Source: Candidatus Thalassospirochaeta sargassi
Lineage (GTDB): Bacteria > Spirochaetota > Spirochaetia > UBA9216
Direction of reading: 5' to 3'
Assembly (NCBI GenBank): GCA_028532855.1
Contig: JAQQAL010000010.1
Location: 1-64,000 of the forward strand
Length of the DNA: 64,000 nt
The notes below the pieces were generated by a model. That model did not search any database and was not told the DNA's origin. It saw only the letters and a program-made list of their open reading frames with translations. Shown here piece after piece: positions 17,007-24,812 of this stretch (positions are counted from its first letter, which is position 1; each line of letters starts with the position of its first letter). The position numbers and the translations under genes are program-made.

Positions 17007-17065
17007 GACTTATTGTAAACAGACAAAATAAATAATCATCTAATAACTCTTTAAGGAAATGAAAA

Positions 17066-17518
17066 ATGAAAAATATACATCTATCTGAAATAATTGAAAA
17101 TAGAGAAGTAATTAGTTTTACATGGGAGGCATCTGTTAAAGATCTGATTCTTTGTCAAATAAAAAACTGGAGAATAAATCAATTTTATATAATAAACGAC
17201 AATGCTGTCCTTATCGGAACAATTTCAAAAATAAAAATAATGGAGTATTTAGCTCCTTTGTACTGTGTGATGGAAAATAGCTATCAGGAGGAATTTGATA
17301 AAAGGTTGGCGGAGTTAAAAGCCTGTACACTCATGGATGAGGAGTTTCCATATCTGACAATGAAGCAGTATCTTACAGAAGCTCTTATACAGATGCTGAA
17401 TTCAGGTTCGAGTTATCTCCCGGTAATTTGTGAAGACGGCTGCCTGGTCGGAGAAGTTACAGTTGACGATCTTGTAAAAGTGATACCAGTGAGAGAAAAA
17501 GAGCTTCTCTATGCCTAG
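17066..17518 (+). CDS. CBS-domain pair protein
   Basis: 150 residues that read as two CBS motifs: the first ends at INDNAVLIGTISKIKIMEYL (40-65), the second at LPVICEDGCLVGEVTVDDLVKVIP. CBS pairs bind adenine nucleotides and regulate partner proteins. The Shine-Dalgarno is AAGGAA. The partner is not evident; the following ORF looks like a piece of a PTS EIIA domain. CBS plus EIIA fusions exist, so these two may derive from one regulatory protein (inference). Confidence 0.65.
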   Translation: MKNIHLSEIIENREVISFTWEASVKDLILCQIKNWRINQFYIINDNAVLIGTISKIKIMEYLAPLYCVMENSYQEEFDKRLAELKACTLMDEEFPYLTMKQYLTEALIQMLNSGSSYLPVICEDGCLVGEVTVDDLVKVIPVREKELLYA

Positions 17519-17526
17519 CCCAACAT

Positions 17527-17778
17527 GTGTTGGCAATTCTGACCTCCGGGAGCCAGGAGCAGGATTATTTGACTATTCTACAGGGTATCAGCCGCCTTAT
17601 GAAAAAATCATGTGGCGAACTTGATGCCTGTAAAACACCGGAAGAGTTTCTGGATTTACTGGATGAATCCGAACTTTTTAACGGAGTGGCTCTCGAGCTT
17701 TATATGGGATTATATAAGAGATTTCCGGCCTTACATAGTTCAAACCTACGCAGTTATCCCGAGATATTTTTTAATTAG
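17527..17778 (+). pseudogene. Apparent C-terminal remnant of a PTS EIIA (type 2) domain
   Basis: 83 codons from GTG 17527, only 8 bases after the CBS gene stop and without a Shine-Dalgarno. The first 48 residues (VLAILTSGSQEQDYLTILQG, then ISRLM, TPEEFLDLLDES) resemble the last third of PtsN/EIIA-fructose domains. The part that would carry the phosphorylated His is missing. The frame is open 60 bases upstream without ATG. It is either a decayed gene or a small protein of its own. Confidence 0.4.
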
Positions 17779-17891
17779 TTTATTACTCTAAAACAGGAAT
17801 AATAATTCGAAATGGGTATGCAGGGCTATCATTTTATGATTTAAAACTGTAGATTGCCTAATCACGTTTGAAAATCTCCCATGGAGTTTAC

Positions 17892-18635
17892 ATGTCTATT
17901 ATATTTTTTATTCTATCAATATTCAGCTGGTTAGAACTGGCCGTCTGCTTTATTATTTACATTTTTATACAGGCTGCACTGTTTATTGTAACAGCGCTCT
18001 TTGATAAGCATCGCAGAATCATGCATTATAACACTTCAATTTTATGTACAATAGTTTTGATGCTTTGCCCTTTACTCAAGGTTGAATTCAAGGGAATGGA
18101 TAATATTTCACGTTCAAAACCGGGAGTAATTGTAATGAATCATCAATCCATACTTGATATCCTTCTGGTTTTTACCCTTTATTACCCAGCAAAGATGATT
18201 GCTAAAAAGGTTCTGGCAAAGGTGCCTATTGTAGGCTGGAATCTTTTCTTGAGTGGCCATATTCTGATTGATCGGAAAAACAGAAAAAGTCAGATTGAAG
18301 CAATAAGAAGAATGGATCATCTTCTCATCGAAGGTGATTCATTAATGATTTATCCGGAAGGAACGCGAACCACTGATGGTGAAATAGGTGAGTTTAAGAA
18401 AGGCGCTTTCCGTTCTGCCTGCAATACTGCGACACCGGTTCTACCTGTAGTTATTGACGGGGCATATCAGGCTTTGCCAAAAAGCGGAATGAGGCTTATG
18501 GGCTTCAGTAAAATTAAAATATCGATATTACCCTATATCAGTGTTGAGAAAGGAACTCCAACTAATGTTCTTGCAGAAAAATGTCACACACTGATGAGTG
18601 AAGAACTCAAGCGAATGAGGATGGAAACCACGTAA
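17892..18635 (+). CDS. plsC: 1-acyl-sn-glycerol-3-phosphate acyltransferase (PlsC family)
   Basis: Makes phosphatidic acid by acylating lysophosphatidic acid at the membrane. 247 residues, a normal length. An N-terminal hydrophobic region (about 5-65) precedes the catalytic motif NHQSILD (NHxxxxD), the YPEGTRTTDG motif and the VLPVVIDGA motif, all in the right order. ATG 17892 is preferred over TTG 17868 because GGAG stands 6 bases before it. It lies in the AT-rich accessory stretch and may be a second plsC of the genome. Confidence 0.88.
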   Translation: MSIIFFILSIFSWLELAVCFIIYIFIQAALFIVTALFDKHRRIMHYNTSILCTIVLMLCPLLKVEFKGMDNISRSKPGVIVMNHQSILDILLVFTLYYPAKMIAKKVLAKVPIVGWNLFLSGHILIDRKNRKSQIEAIRRMDHLLIEGDSLMIYPEGTRTTDGEIGEFKKGAFRSACNTATPVLPVVIDGAYQALPKSGMRLMGFSKIKISILPYISVEKGTPTNVLAEKCHTLMSEELKRMRMETT

Positions 18636-18668
18636 TAAATATTATGACATTCAGGGGGAGAAATCCCG

Positions 18669-18776
18669 ATGCTCAGCACTGTATTGAAGGCTCATTATAT
18701 CGGAAATCCTCCTTTCAACCTTTTTACTTCTGCTACCGTCCTCATTGAGGATGGGGTGGGTGTCGATGTAATATAG
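18669..18776 (+). CDS. Possible 35-residue ORF
   Basis: ATG 18669 follows GGGGGAG by about 9 bases and encodes 35 residues ending in IEDGVGVDVI before TAG. There is no recognisable family. It may be a real microprotein, a gene remnant, or chance. Confidence 0.25.
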   Translation: MLSTVLKAHYIGNPPFNLFTSATVLIEDGVGVDVI

Positions 18777-18828
18777 CAGATTACTTTTTAATAATTCCTG
18801 TTTTTCTTTCTCCATTAGAATACTCATA

Positions 18829-19692
18829 TTAAAAACTACAAAGTTTTTTGTTTAAATTTATATTATGACTGAACATTTCAATATTAACAGGAGACCATGT
18901 ATTACCGGCCTTAAAGGTGCCGGACATGTTCATGCAACTGATTTTCCCATTCTCTAAATCAATTTTTAATGGAACAACCGTATACTCTCCGCCGCAATAG
19001 CTTGAGATAATGTATGGTGAGTATACTGCTTTTGATGACATACCTTTATTAACTATTACCCTATTACTGACAGTTGACACACAAGAGATTTCTCCCTCAT
19101 CGGTAAAGGCTAGTGTGCTGCTTTCTGCTTTAATTCCGTCAGGATCAGGGTCATATACAAAAATATCTCCAATCACTGTCTTTACAGATATCTCATCAGC
19201 TGGTTCACACGATGCTATGGTTCCGTTCTTATGGAAAGTAATTCCTTTTCTGACATTAATTAGACCAGCCGGAGTCTCAATCTCGATGGTTTCTCCCGGC
19301 CATAGAGCGACACTCTGAAGTTCTCCAGTTTCATAGAATTGAATATAGATAGGTTTAGTTTTTACTTCACCGGAAGGGCTTTGTATTTCAAGTGTTTCTG
19401 CCAGGGAGTATTCATCCTCCTCCGTCCAGTAGGCACTGATGCGTCCGTTAAGAGGAAATATCCTTTTTAGGTTTCCGCTTTTATAAAAGGTTACTAGTTC
19501 AGCTGGGAAAGTCCCGGCTGAAGTCATTATCTCAGCAGAGCCTTCTAGAGGGACAGATCGTAATTCTCCGGTAGAAAAATATCTGATTTCATCATTCTTT
19601 TTTCTACCGTCCTCTTCATGCGTAACCGTCGGAATCAGCATGCCGACGGATGTTGAGATTTCAGGTTTTTCTAATATAGCTGTATCATTCAT
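18829..19692 (-). CDS. MORN/YwqK-like repeat protein of unknown function
   Basis: 287 residues built of repeated units of about 40-55 residues, each with an aromatic-x-x-x-G-x-[IL] core (YFSTGELRS, FYKSGNLKR, FYETGELQS, FHKNGTIAS, FTDEGEISC), as in MORN and YwqK-antitoxin-like proteins. No signal peptide or membrane helix is visible. I prefer ATG 19692 (MNDTAILEKPE); the 39 codons upstream in the same frame are low-complexity and basic-aromatic, unlike the rest. No function can be assigned. Confidence 0.6.
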   Translation of the reverse strand: MNDTAILEKPEISTSVGMLIPTVTHEEDGRKKNDEIRYFSTGELRSVPLEGSAEIMTSAGTFPAELVTFYKSGNLKRIFPLNGRISAYWTEEDEYSLAETLEIQSPSGEVKTKPIYIQFYETGELQSVALWPGETIEIETPAGLINVRKGITFHKNGTIASCEPADEISVKTVIGDIFVYDPDPDGIKAESSTLAFTDEGEISCVSTVSNRVIVNKGMSSKAVYSPYIISSYCGGEYTVVPLKIDLENGKISCMNMSGTFKAGNTWSPVNIEMFSHNINLNKKLCSF

Positions 19693-20006
19693 AATATAAA
19701 TAATATTGCAATTACCATGCCAAATCGATTCAGAAAACCTTTGTTTTAATAAATGCCGATGCTGAAAAGATTTATATAAGAAGCACGAGAAATGCTTATT
19801 TGAAGACATACAATCATGCTACATAAATGTAGTCTTAGGATTGTTATTTTACAAATATGTAGAATAACCGGAATAAACTAAGAATAAAGCAAAGAATTTT
19901 GAATTGCATTGGGTAATTATTTGTGTTCAGAATAAAATATAAAAAACCCCGCCGGGCGGAGCGGGGTGAGGAAAAAATAAATAAACTGTCTATAACAGTT
20001 TAAAAA
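19693..20006. other. AT-rich intergenic stretch
   Basis: 314 bases without a supported gene. It contains the palindrome CTACAT-AA-ATGTAG at 19819-19832 and, at its right end, the terminator of the sugar ABC operon. Nothing else is recognised. Confidence 0.6.
19941..19967 (-). terminator. Terminator of the sugar ABC operon
   Basis: On the minus strand a GC-rich hairpin, CCCCGC ... GCGGGG, runs directly into TTTTTT, about 40 bases past the permease stop codon. Confidence 0.85.
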
Positions 20007-20951
20007 TTATCGATTGTTTTTCTTGTTCAGCTGATCAAATAGTACAGCGAATACAATCAGGCCTCCTACAAGAATGTCGAGAATAAAGGGGTTGATTCCA
20101 AGAAGGTTTCCTCCGTTTCTGATTGTTGCGATAATTATCGTGCCGAGAACCGTGCCTAGTATGGAGCCAACCGCCCCGCTTAATGATGCTCCACCGACAA
20201 CAACAGCTGCGATTACGTCGAGCTCATAGCCTGTACCTGATGTCGGTACTCCATTACCCAATCTTGTGGTCATAAGAATACCGGCAATCGATGAGGTAAA
20301 TGCACAGAAGGCATAGATGCCGTAGATGTTTGTGCCGATCTTAATACCTGAAAGCCTTGCAGCTTCTTCATTTGAACCGATTGCATAGACATTGCGGCCG
20401 AAGATTGTATATTTAGCAATCACAAATCCGATTATGATTACAAGAAACCAAACCCAGACCATACCCGGGATCCCGAGGAATTTCGCAACTGCAAAATGTT
20501 TGAACTCCGGGGGGAGTCCGGATATTTTTCTGGCGCCTGAAATAAGCATAACCGCACCGCGGACCATCGTCATTCCGCCCAGGGTTGCAATAAATGCCGG
20601 TACGCTTCCGTTGTGAATTAATATTCCCATAAGAACGCCCAAAGACGTACCTGCGAGTAAAGCTACGATAATGGACAGCGGAATCGGGACTCCGGCCTTC
20701 ATAAGCATTGCTACAATGATACTGCTGAATGCAAGCACCGAACCGACTGAAAGATCAATTCCGGCTGAAATAATAACGAAGGTCATACCTACCGCTATAA
20801 CACCGATAATTGATGTCTGTCTGAGAAGGTTCATTATGTTGTTATAAGATAAAAATCTATTTGATGCGATGCTGAGAACAACAATCAGCAGCACAAGTAT
20901 AATAACAAGGTTTCTCTCAGGGAACTGAGACTGTTTCAATTTTTTCAACAT
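20007..20951 (-). CDS. Ribose-type sugar ABC transporter permease (RbsC-like)
   Basis: A 314-residue inner-membrane permease of the BPD_transp_2/RbsC family with about nine hydrophobic helices. The family signature regions GMTFVIISAGIDLSVGS and AAVVVGGASLSGAVGS are present. It ends the operon lacI, binding protein, ATPase, permease, 16 bases after the ATPase gene. The sugar is not determined; ribose, xylose, allose and other monosaccharide importers share this sequence type. Confidence 0.93.
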   Translation of the reverse strand: MLKKLKQSQFPERNLVIILVLLIVVLSIASNRFLSYNNIMNLLRQTSIIGVIAVGMTFVIISAGIDLSVGSVLAFSSIIVAMLMKAGVPIPLSIIVALLAGTSLGVLMGILIHNGSVPAFIATLGGMTMVRGAVMLISGARKISGLPPEFKHFAVAKFLGIPGMVWVWFLVIIIGFVIAKYTIFGRNVYAIGSNEEAARLSGIKIGTNIYGIYAFCAFTSSIAGILMTTRLGNGVPTSGTGYELDVIAAVVVGGASLSGAVGSILGTVLGTIIIATIRNGGNLLGINPFILDILVGGLIVFAVLFDQLNKKNNR

Positions 20952-20967
20952 TGGACTGTTCTCCTTA

Positions 20968-22464
20968 TTAAAGCCCTGAGGCCAGTTTTAGTAGTTTTTC
21001 TTCGCTGTAATCGCCGCGTTCGACAATACCAGTCTGCTTACCCTCATGGATTACCATTATTCTATCGGCAATGCCTATGATCTCAGGCAGATAGGATGAA
21101 ATCATTATGATTGCGTTTCCTTCTGATAAGAGTTGTTCTAGCAGTCTGTAAATCTCTGACTTGGCTCCGACATCGATTCCAACGGTAGGTTCATCAAAAA
21201 TGAATATATTACTGTCACAGCATAGCCATTTACCAATAACAACCTTCTGCTGATTTCCACCGGACAGGTTGATAACCCTCTGTTTTTCAGAGGGAGTCTT
21301 GATTTTCATATCTTCAATCTGTTTTAAAGAGCGTTCTTTCTCTTTCTTAAGATTGATAAAACCAAGTTTTGAAATATCTTTATATGATGCCATGTTGATG
21401 TTATTTTCAACCGTTGTCTCGAGAGTAAGACCTTCATGTTTTCTGTCTTCAGGTAGAAGTCCAATGCCTTTTCTGATTGCTGATGACGGGTCAGAGATTT
21501 TAACCTTATTATCGTAAAGGTAGATCTCTCCTGAATCAAATTTATCGGCTCCAAAGATTGCACGTACGATTTCGGTTCGCCCTGAACCAACGAGTCCGAA
21601 TATGCCGAATACTTCACCTTGGTGAATACTGAAGTTGATATCTTCAAAATAGCCGTCGCGGGTAAGTCCTTCTACACGCATGGCCTCATCTCCGGCTTTG
21701 CAATGTTCTATGCTGTACATATCTTCTATTGTACGGCCTACCATCTTTGAAATAAGATCGTCTTCATTTGTATCAGCCACCATCATTGTGTCTATAAGAC
21801 AGCCGTCTTTCATTACCGATACCCTGTCACAAAGCTCAAATATCTCTTCCATCCGGTGAGAGATATAGATGCAGGCAACACCCTCGTTCTTAAGTCTTCT
21901 TATTATGGAAAACAGCTCTTCTACTTCTTCATTAGCCAAAAGGGCTGTAGGTTCGTCAAAAATAATTATTTTACTGTGTTCAAAGTATTTCTTTGCGATA
22001 ATTACCATTTCCTGCTGTGCAACTGACAGTTGTTTTACAGGGCTTTTTGCGTCAATATCCAGATTGAGCTCGTCGAGTACATCCTGCGCCTGATTATTCA
22101 TTTTTTTCCAGTTCACAAAACCGGCTTTGGTTAGCGGTGGTTTGCCAAGGAAAAAGTTCTCAGCAACAGTCAGATGTCTTGCTATTGTTACGTCCTGATA
22201 TACGGCGCTTAAACCGTAGTTCTGAGCGTCGATAGGATTGCGGATGTCAACCTTTTTTCCGGAAATATAGATATCACCGGCATTTTTCTGGTAAACACCC
22301 ATCATTACCTTTATGAGGGTTGATTTTCCTGCTCCGTTCTCACCGACAATTGCATGAACTTCCCCAGCATTGATGCTGATGCTGACATCTGTTAACGCTT
22401 TAACTCCTGGAAATTCTTTACTGATATTTTCCATTCGGATTATTTCATCGAAGTTCTGCTTCAA
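20968..22464 (-). CDS. Ribose-type sugar ABC transporter ATPase, double domain (RbsA-like)
   Basis: 498 residues with two fused nucleotide-binding domains. The first has Walker A GENGAGKST (41-49), LSVAQQEMV and IIFDEPTALL. The second has the degenerate Walker A GLVGSGRTE, LSGGNQQKV and FIFDEPTVGID. This catalytic/degenerate pairing is normal for RbsA/XylG/MglA. It energises uptake through the adjacent permease. A terminator-like hairpin separates it from the binding-protein gene, so it is probably expressed at a lower level. Confidence 0.94.
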   Translation of the reverse strand: MKQNFDEIIRMENISKEFPGVKALTDVSISINAGEVHAIVGENGAGKSTLIKVMMGVYQKNAGDIYISGKKVDIRNPIDAQNYGLSAVYQDVTIARHLTVAENFFLGKPPLTKAGFVNWKKMNNQAQDVLDELNLDIDAKSPVKQLSVAQQEMVIIAKKYFEHSKIIIFDEPTALLANEEVEELFSIIRRLKNEGVACIYISHRMEEIFELCDRVSVMKDGCLIDTMMVADTNEDDLISKMVGRTIEDMYSIEHCKAGDEAMRVEGLTRDGYFEDINFSIHQGEVFGIFGLVGSGRTEIVRAIFGADKFDSGEIYLYDNKVKISDPSSAIRKGIGLLPEDRKHEGLTLETTVENNINMASYKDISKLGFINLKKEKERSLKQIEDMKIKTPSEKQRVINLSGGNQQKVVIGKWLCCDSNIFIFDEPTVGIDVGAKSEIYRLLEQLLSEGNAIIMISSYLPEIIGIADRIMVIHEGKQTGIVERGDYSEEKLLKLASGL

Positions 22465-22503
22465 AAAATGCTCCTCTTTTCACGTTTGTTGTATACTCTA
22501 ACA

Positions 22504-22531
22504 GAAAAAACCGCGCCGATTGACGGCGCGG
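22504..22531 (-). terminator. Internal (leaky) terminator after the sugar-binding protein gene
   Basis: On the minus strand CCGCGCCG-TCAAT-CGGCGCGG runs straight into TTTTTT, 10 bases past the binding-protein stop and about 40 bases before the ATPase ATG. It looks like a full intrinsic terminator. Because the ATPase has no evident promoter of its own, partial read-through is inferred. Confidence 0.85.
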
Positions 22532-22540
22532 CAACATCTA

Positions 22541-23485
22541 TTAAAGATCTTCTTTCTTAGTAACCTTTACACCTGTATCAACAAATGAGGGGAGGTCTTC
22601 GCCTGCAAGTGCTTTCATTGCATATGCACAGCCTGAGTAACCCATGTTGAACTGGTCCTGGATGATGAGAGTCTTGATAACGCCGTTCTGAAGAGCGATG
22701 ATTTCGTCTTCATCGTCATCAAAAGCAACTACCATTACCTCGTCCTGAAGTTCTGCCTGCTCTATGGCAAGAGCAACACCGTCGCCTGTGTGGTTGTTAT
22801 CAGCGTAGATACCAATCAGATCATCATAAGTAGTAATAAGGTCTTCAGCAGTGGTCATTGACTTTGCAATGTCGTTGTCAACATAGCGGGGGTCAAGGAT
22901 TGTTACTTCAGGAGCAAGAACCTTGAGTTCATCGATAAAACCGCCGTCTCTTTCAATAATTGTATCAACTCCGGCTACTGCAGCTACGATTGCAACAGTA
23001 CCTTTTTTCTCAATACCGTATTCTTCGAAGAATTCTACCATTGCCTGTGCAGCTAGCTTACCGCCCAGGACATTATCGGTTGCAAGGTGGCTTGTGACGT
23101 CAGTAGGAATCTTAGTGTCTACTGTGATTACAGGAATTCCCTGGCTGAGAGCGTTCTCTACAGCGGGAACAGCACCTTCGCCTGCGTTTGTAGCAATAAC
23201 GATTGCATCTGGACCGCTTTCAACAACGTTCTCGAGGATTCCGATAGCTTCTTCGATGTCCGCTTCTGAAGCAGGACCGTATACAGTAACGTTTACATCA
23301 GCGTTGTCTGCATCGAATGCCTTTCCGCCTTCAATAACTTTCTGCCAGAAACCGGAATCGGTGGCTTTAATGATTAGTGCAATTTCAGTTGCACCGTCAG
23401 CTGCTGCAGCTTCCTGCTGTCCTCCTGCGAATACAGGAATTACCATCATAGCCAGAATGACTAATAACAAGGTAATCTTTTTCAT
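22541..23485 (-). CDS. Periplasmic sugar-binding protein (RbsB-like)
   Basis: A periplasmic-binding-protein-4 family protein of 314 residues, the receptor of the sugar importer. Signal peptide about 1-20 ending VFA-GGQQEAAA, the GGQQE style frequent in spirochaete binding proteins, and no lipobox Cys. The core shows two alternating alpha/beta lobes with IPVITVDTKIP and GIYADNN. The Shine-Dalgarno is AAGGAG. Hairpins lie on both sides, upstream at 23510-23562 and downstream at 22504-22531, which fits higher mRNA level than its partners. Confidence 0.92.
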   Translation of the reverse strand: MKKITLLLVILAMMVIPVFAGGQQEAAAADGATEIALIIKATDSGFWQKVIEGGKAFDADNADVNVTVYGPASEADIEEAIGILENVVESGPDAIVIATNAGEGAVPAVENALSQGIPVITVDTKIPTDVTSHLATDNVLGGKLAAQAMVEFFEEYGIEKKGTVAIVAAVAGVDTIIERDGGFIDELKVLAPEVTILDPRYVDNDIAKSMTTAEDLITTYDDLIGIYADNNHTGDGVALAIEQAELQDEVMVVAFDDDEDEIIALQNGVIKTLIIQDQFNMGYSGCAYAMKALAGEDLPSFVDTGVKVTKKEDL

Positions 23486-23509
23486 TTTTGTCTCCTTATT
23501 TATATCTAT

Positions 23510-23562
23510 AAGGTTTCTACGAAACCTTCGACTTCATACGAAGTCTATAAGCCCTATTAGGG
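23510..23562 (-). repeat. Three consecutive small palindromes between lacI and the binding-protein gene
   Basis: AAGGTTTC-TAC-GAAACCTT (23510-23528), GACTTC-ATAC-GAAGTC (23530-23545) and CCCT-ATT-AGGG (23552-23562, overlapping the lacI stop). In the minus-strand mRNA they would fold into adjacent stem-loops just before the Shine-Dalgarno of the binding-protein gene. They could block decay from the 5' side or serve as an internal regulator site. Confidence 0.6.
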
Positions 23563-24579
23563 ATTATTCAACTTCGCTATAGAACCGGTCATGTTGAACC
23601 TGGTTTTCAGCTCAATATTAACCGCTTCATATTTTCGATCCGGATTTTTAATTCGCTCAAGTAGAAGCTCAGCCGCATATTTTCCTATTTCAGTTAGCGG
23701 CTGAGAAATGTTGGCGAATTCCGGTTTGATGTATGAGATATAATCATGGTTAGGGAAGGTTGCAATATCATCAAAGACAAGAACAGATACGTCTTCAGGA
23801 ATATTCAGATTCCGTTGAAGACGGACTTTGAGAGCTCCTATCCCCATGTAGATATTTGAACAGAAGATAAGACTAGGTGCGTCCTTCATATCAAGAAGTT
23901 TTGCAAATGCTTCTTCAGGACTATCATCAGCTAAATGAACTTTAATAATTTTTTCAGGATCGGCTTTCAGTCCGTTGTCTTTTATAGCTTTCTGAAAACC
24001 GCGAAGCCTCTCCACATCTGTAAAATAATGCCCATAGACTGCGCCAAAATTTGTATGGCCCATTTTAATACATTCACTGATCGCATTATAAGTCGCGTTG
24101 AAATTATCGACTGTTATGCTGTCGCATTCAAGATCGGGAAGAAGTCGATCAAGCAGGATGATGGGCAGATTATCATCAAGACATTGCTGAATATGTTCGC
24201 TTATTGTGTTAGACGTCGCAATTACGAAACCGTCCAGTTTTTTATCAGAAAGAACTTCCAGCTGCTTTCTTTCTTTATCCGGATTGTTTCCGTAGTCTGA
24301 GAGGATGACGTTATATCCGTTTTCGCTCATACAACGTTCAAATTCTTTGATGATGGGAGGAAAAAATGAATCGGTGATATCAGGAAGCAAAGCGCCGACA
24401 GAAAAGGTTTTGCTTGATTTAAGACCGCTTGCTATGGGATTCATTTTATAGTTCAGTTTTTTAATTGCCTCTTCAATCTTTATCCGGTTTTCTTCATTTA
24501 CACTTCTTCCGTGAAGGAACCTTGATATTGTTGATTTTGAGACGCCTGATTCTTTTTCTACATCAAGTATGGTTGACAA
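23557..24579 (-). CDS. LacI-family transcriptional repressor of the sugar operon
   Basis: 340 residues: a LacI helix-turn-helix (SGVSKSTISRFLHGR, about 11-25), a hinge helix around NPIASGLKS, and a periplasmic-binding-type sensor domain. TTG start, preceded by AGGGGA. It is the first gene of the sugar ABC operon. The double-palindrome operator sits just before it, so it should autoregulate and control the whole operon, released by the transported sugar or a derivative. Confidence 0.93.
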   Translation of the reverse strand: MSTILDVEKESGVSKSTISRFLHGRSVNEENRIKIEEAIKKLNYKMNPIASGLKSSKTFSVGALLPDITDSFFPPIIKEFERCMSENGYNVILSDYGNNPDKERKQLEVLSDKKLDGFVIATSNTISEHIQQCLDDNLPIILLDRLLPDLECDSITVDNFNATYNAISECIKMGHTNFGAVYGHYFTDVERLRGFQKAIKDNGLKADPEKIIKVHLADDSPEEAFAKLLDMKDAPSLIFCSNIYMGIGALKVRLQRNLNIPEDVSVLVFDDIATFPNHDYISYIKPEFANISQPLTEIGKYAAELLLERIKNPDRKYEAVNIELKTRFNMTGSIAKLNNP

Positions 24580-24593
24580 TTTAATCCCCTGTT

Positions 24594-24628
24594 AATTGAG
24601 AACGTTCTCAGTGAGAACGTTCTCAATT
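24594..24628 (-). promoter_or_regulatory. Double LacI-type operator
   Basis: Two identical copies of the palindrome TGAGAACGTTCTCA (24597-24610 and 24612-24625) separated by one base, together forming a 35-bp perfect inverted repeat about G24611. The central CG with A/T flanks fits LacI-family operators. It begins at the predicted transcription start and ends 14 bases before the lacI start codon. Confidence 0.88.
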
Positions 24629-24634
24629 AAGCCC

Positions 24635-24663
24635 AGTATAATGCAGGATTTTTTAGCTGTAAA
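24635..24663 (-). promoter_or_regulatory. Promoter of the lacI-sugar ABC operon
   Basis: Minus strand: TTTACA, 17-base spacer, TATACT. The predicted +1 falls at about 24628, the first base of the operator, so a bound repressor would cover positions +1 to +35. Confidence 0.7.
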
Positions 24664-24812
24664 GAGAAAAGTTTAAAAATATGAGAAGAAATATAAAAAC
24701 AGGTAATATATGATATGAATACATAGTATGGAAATAATAATACTGTAATATATGGTAATGTATTTATTAAAATATTATTATCAAGTCGTGAAAAAATTAA
24801 ACCGACTGGATT

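Noticed and set aside
17467-17526. CBS and EIIA-like ORFs as one gene joined by a programmed frameshift
   Set aside because: No slippery heptamer or downstream structure is seen near the CBS stop codon; decay or separate genes is more likely.
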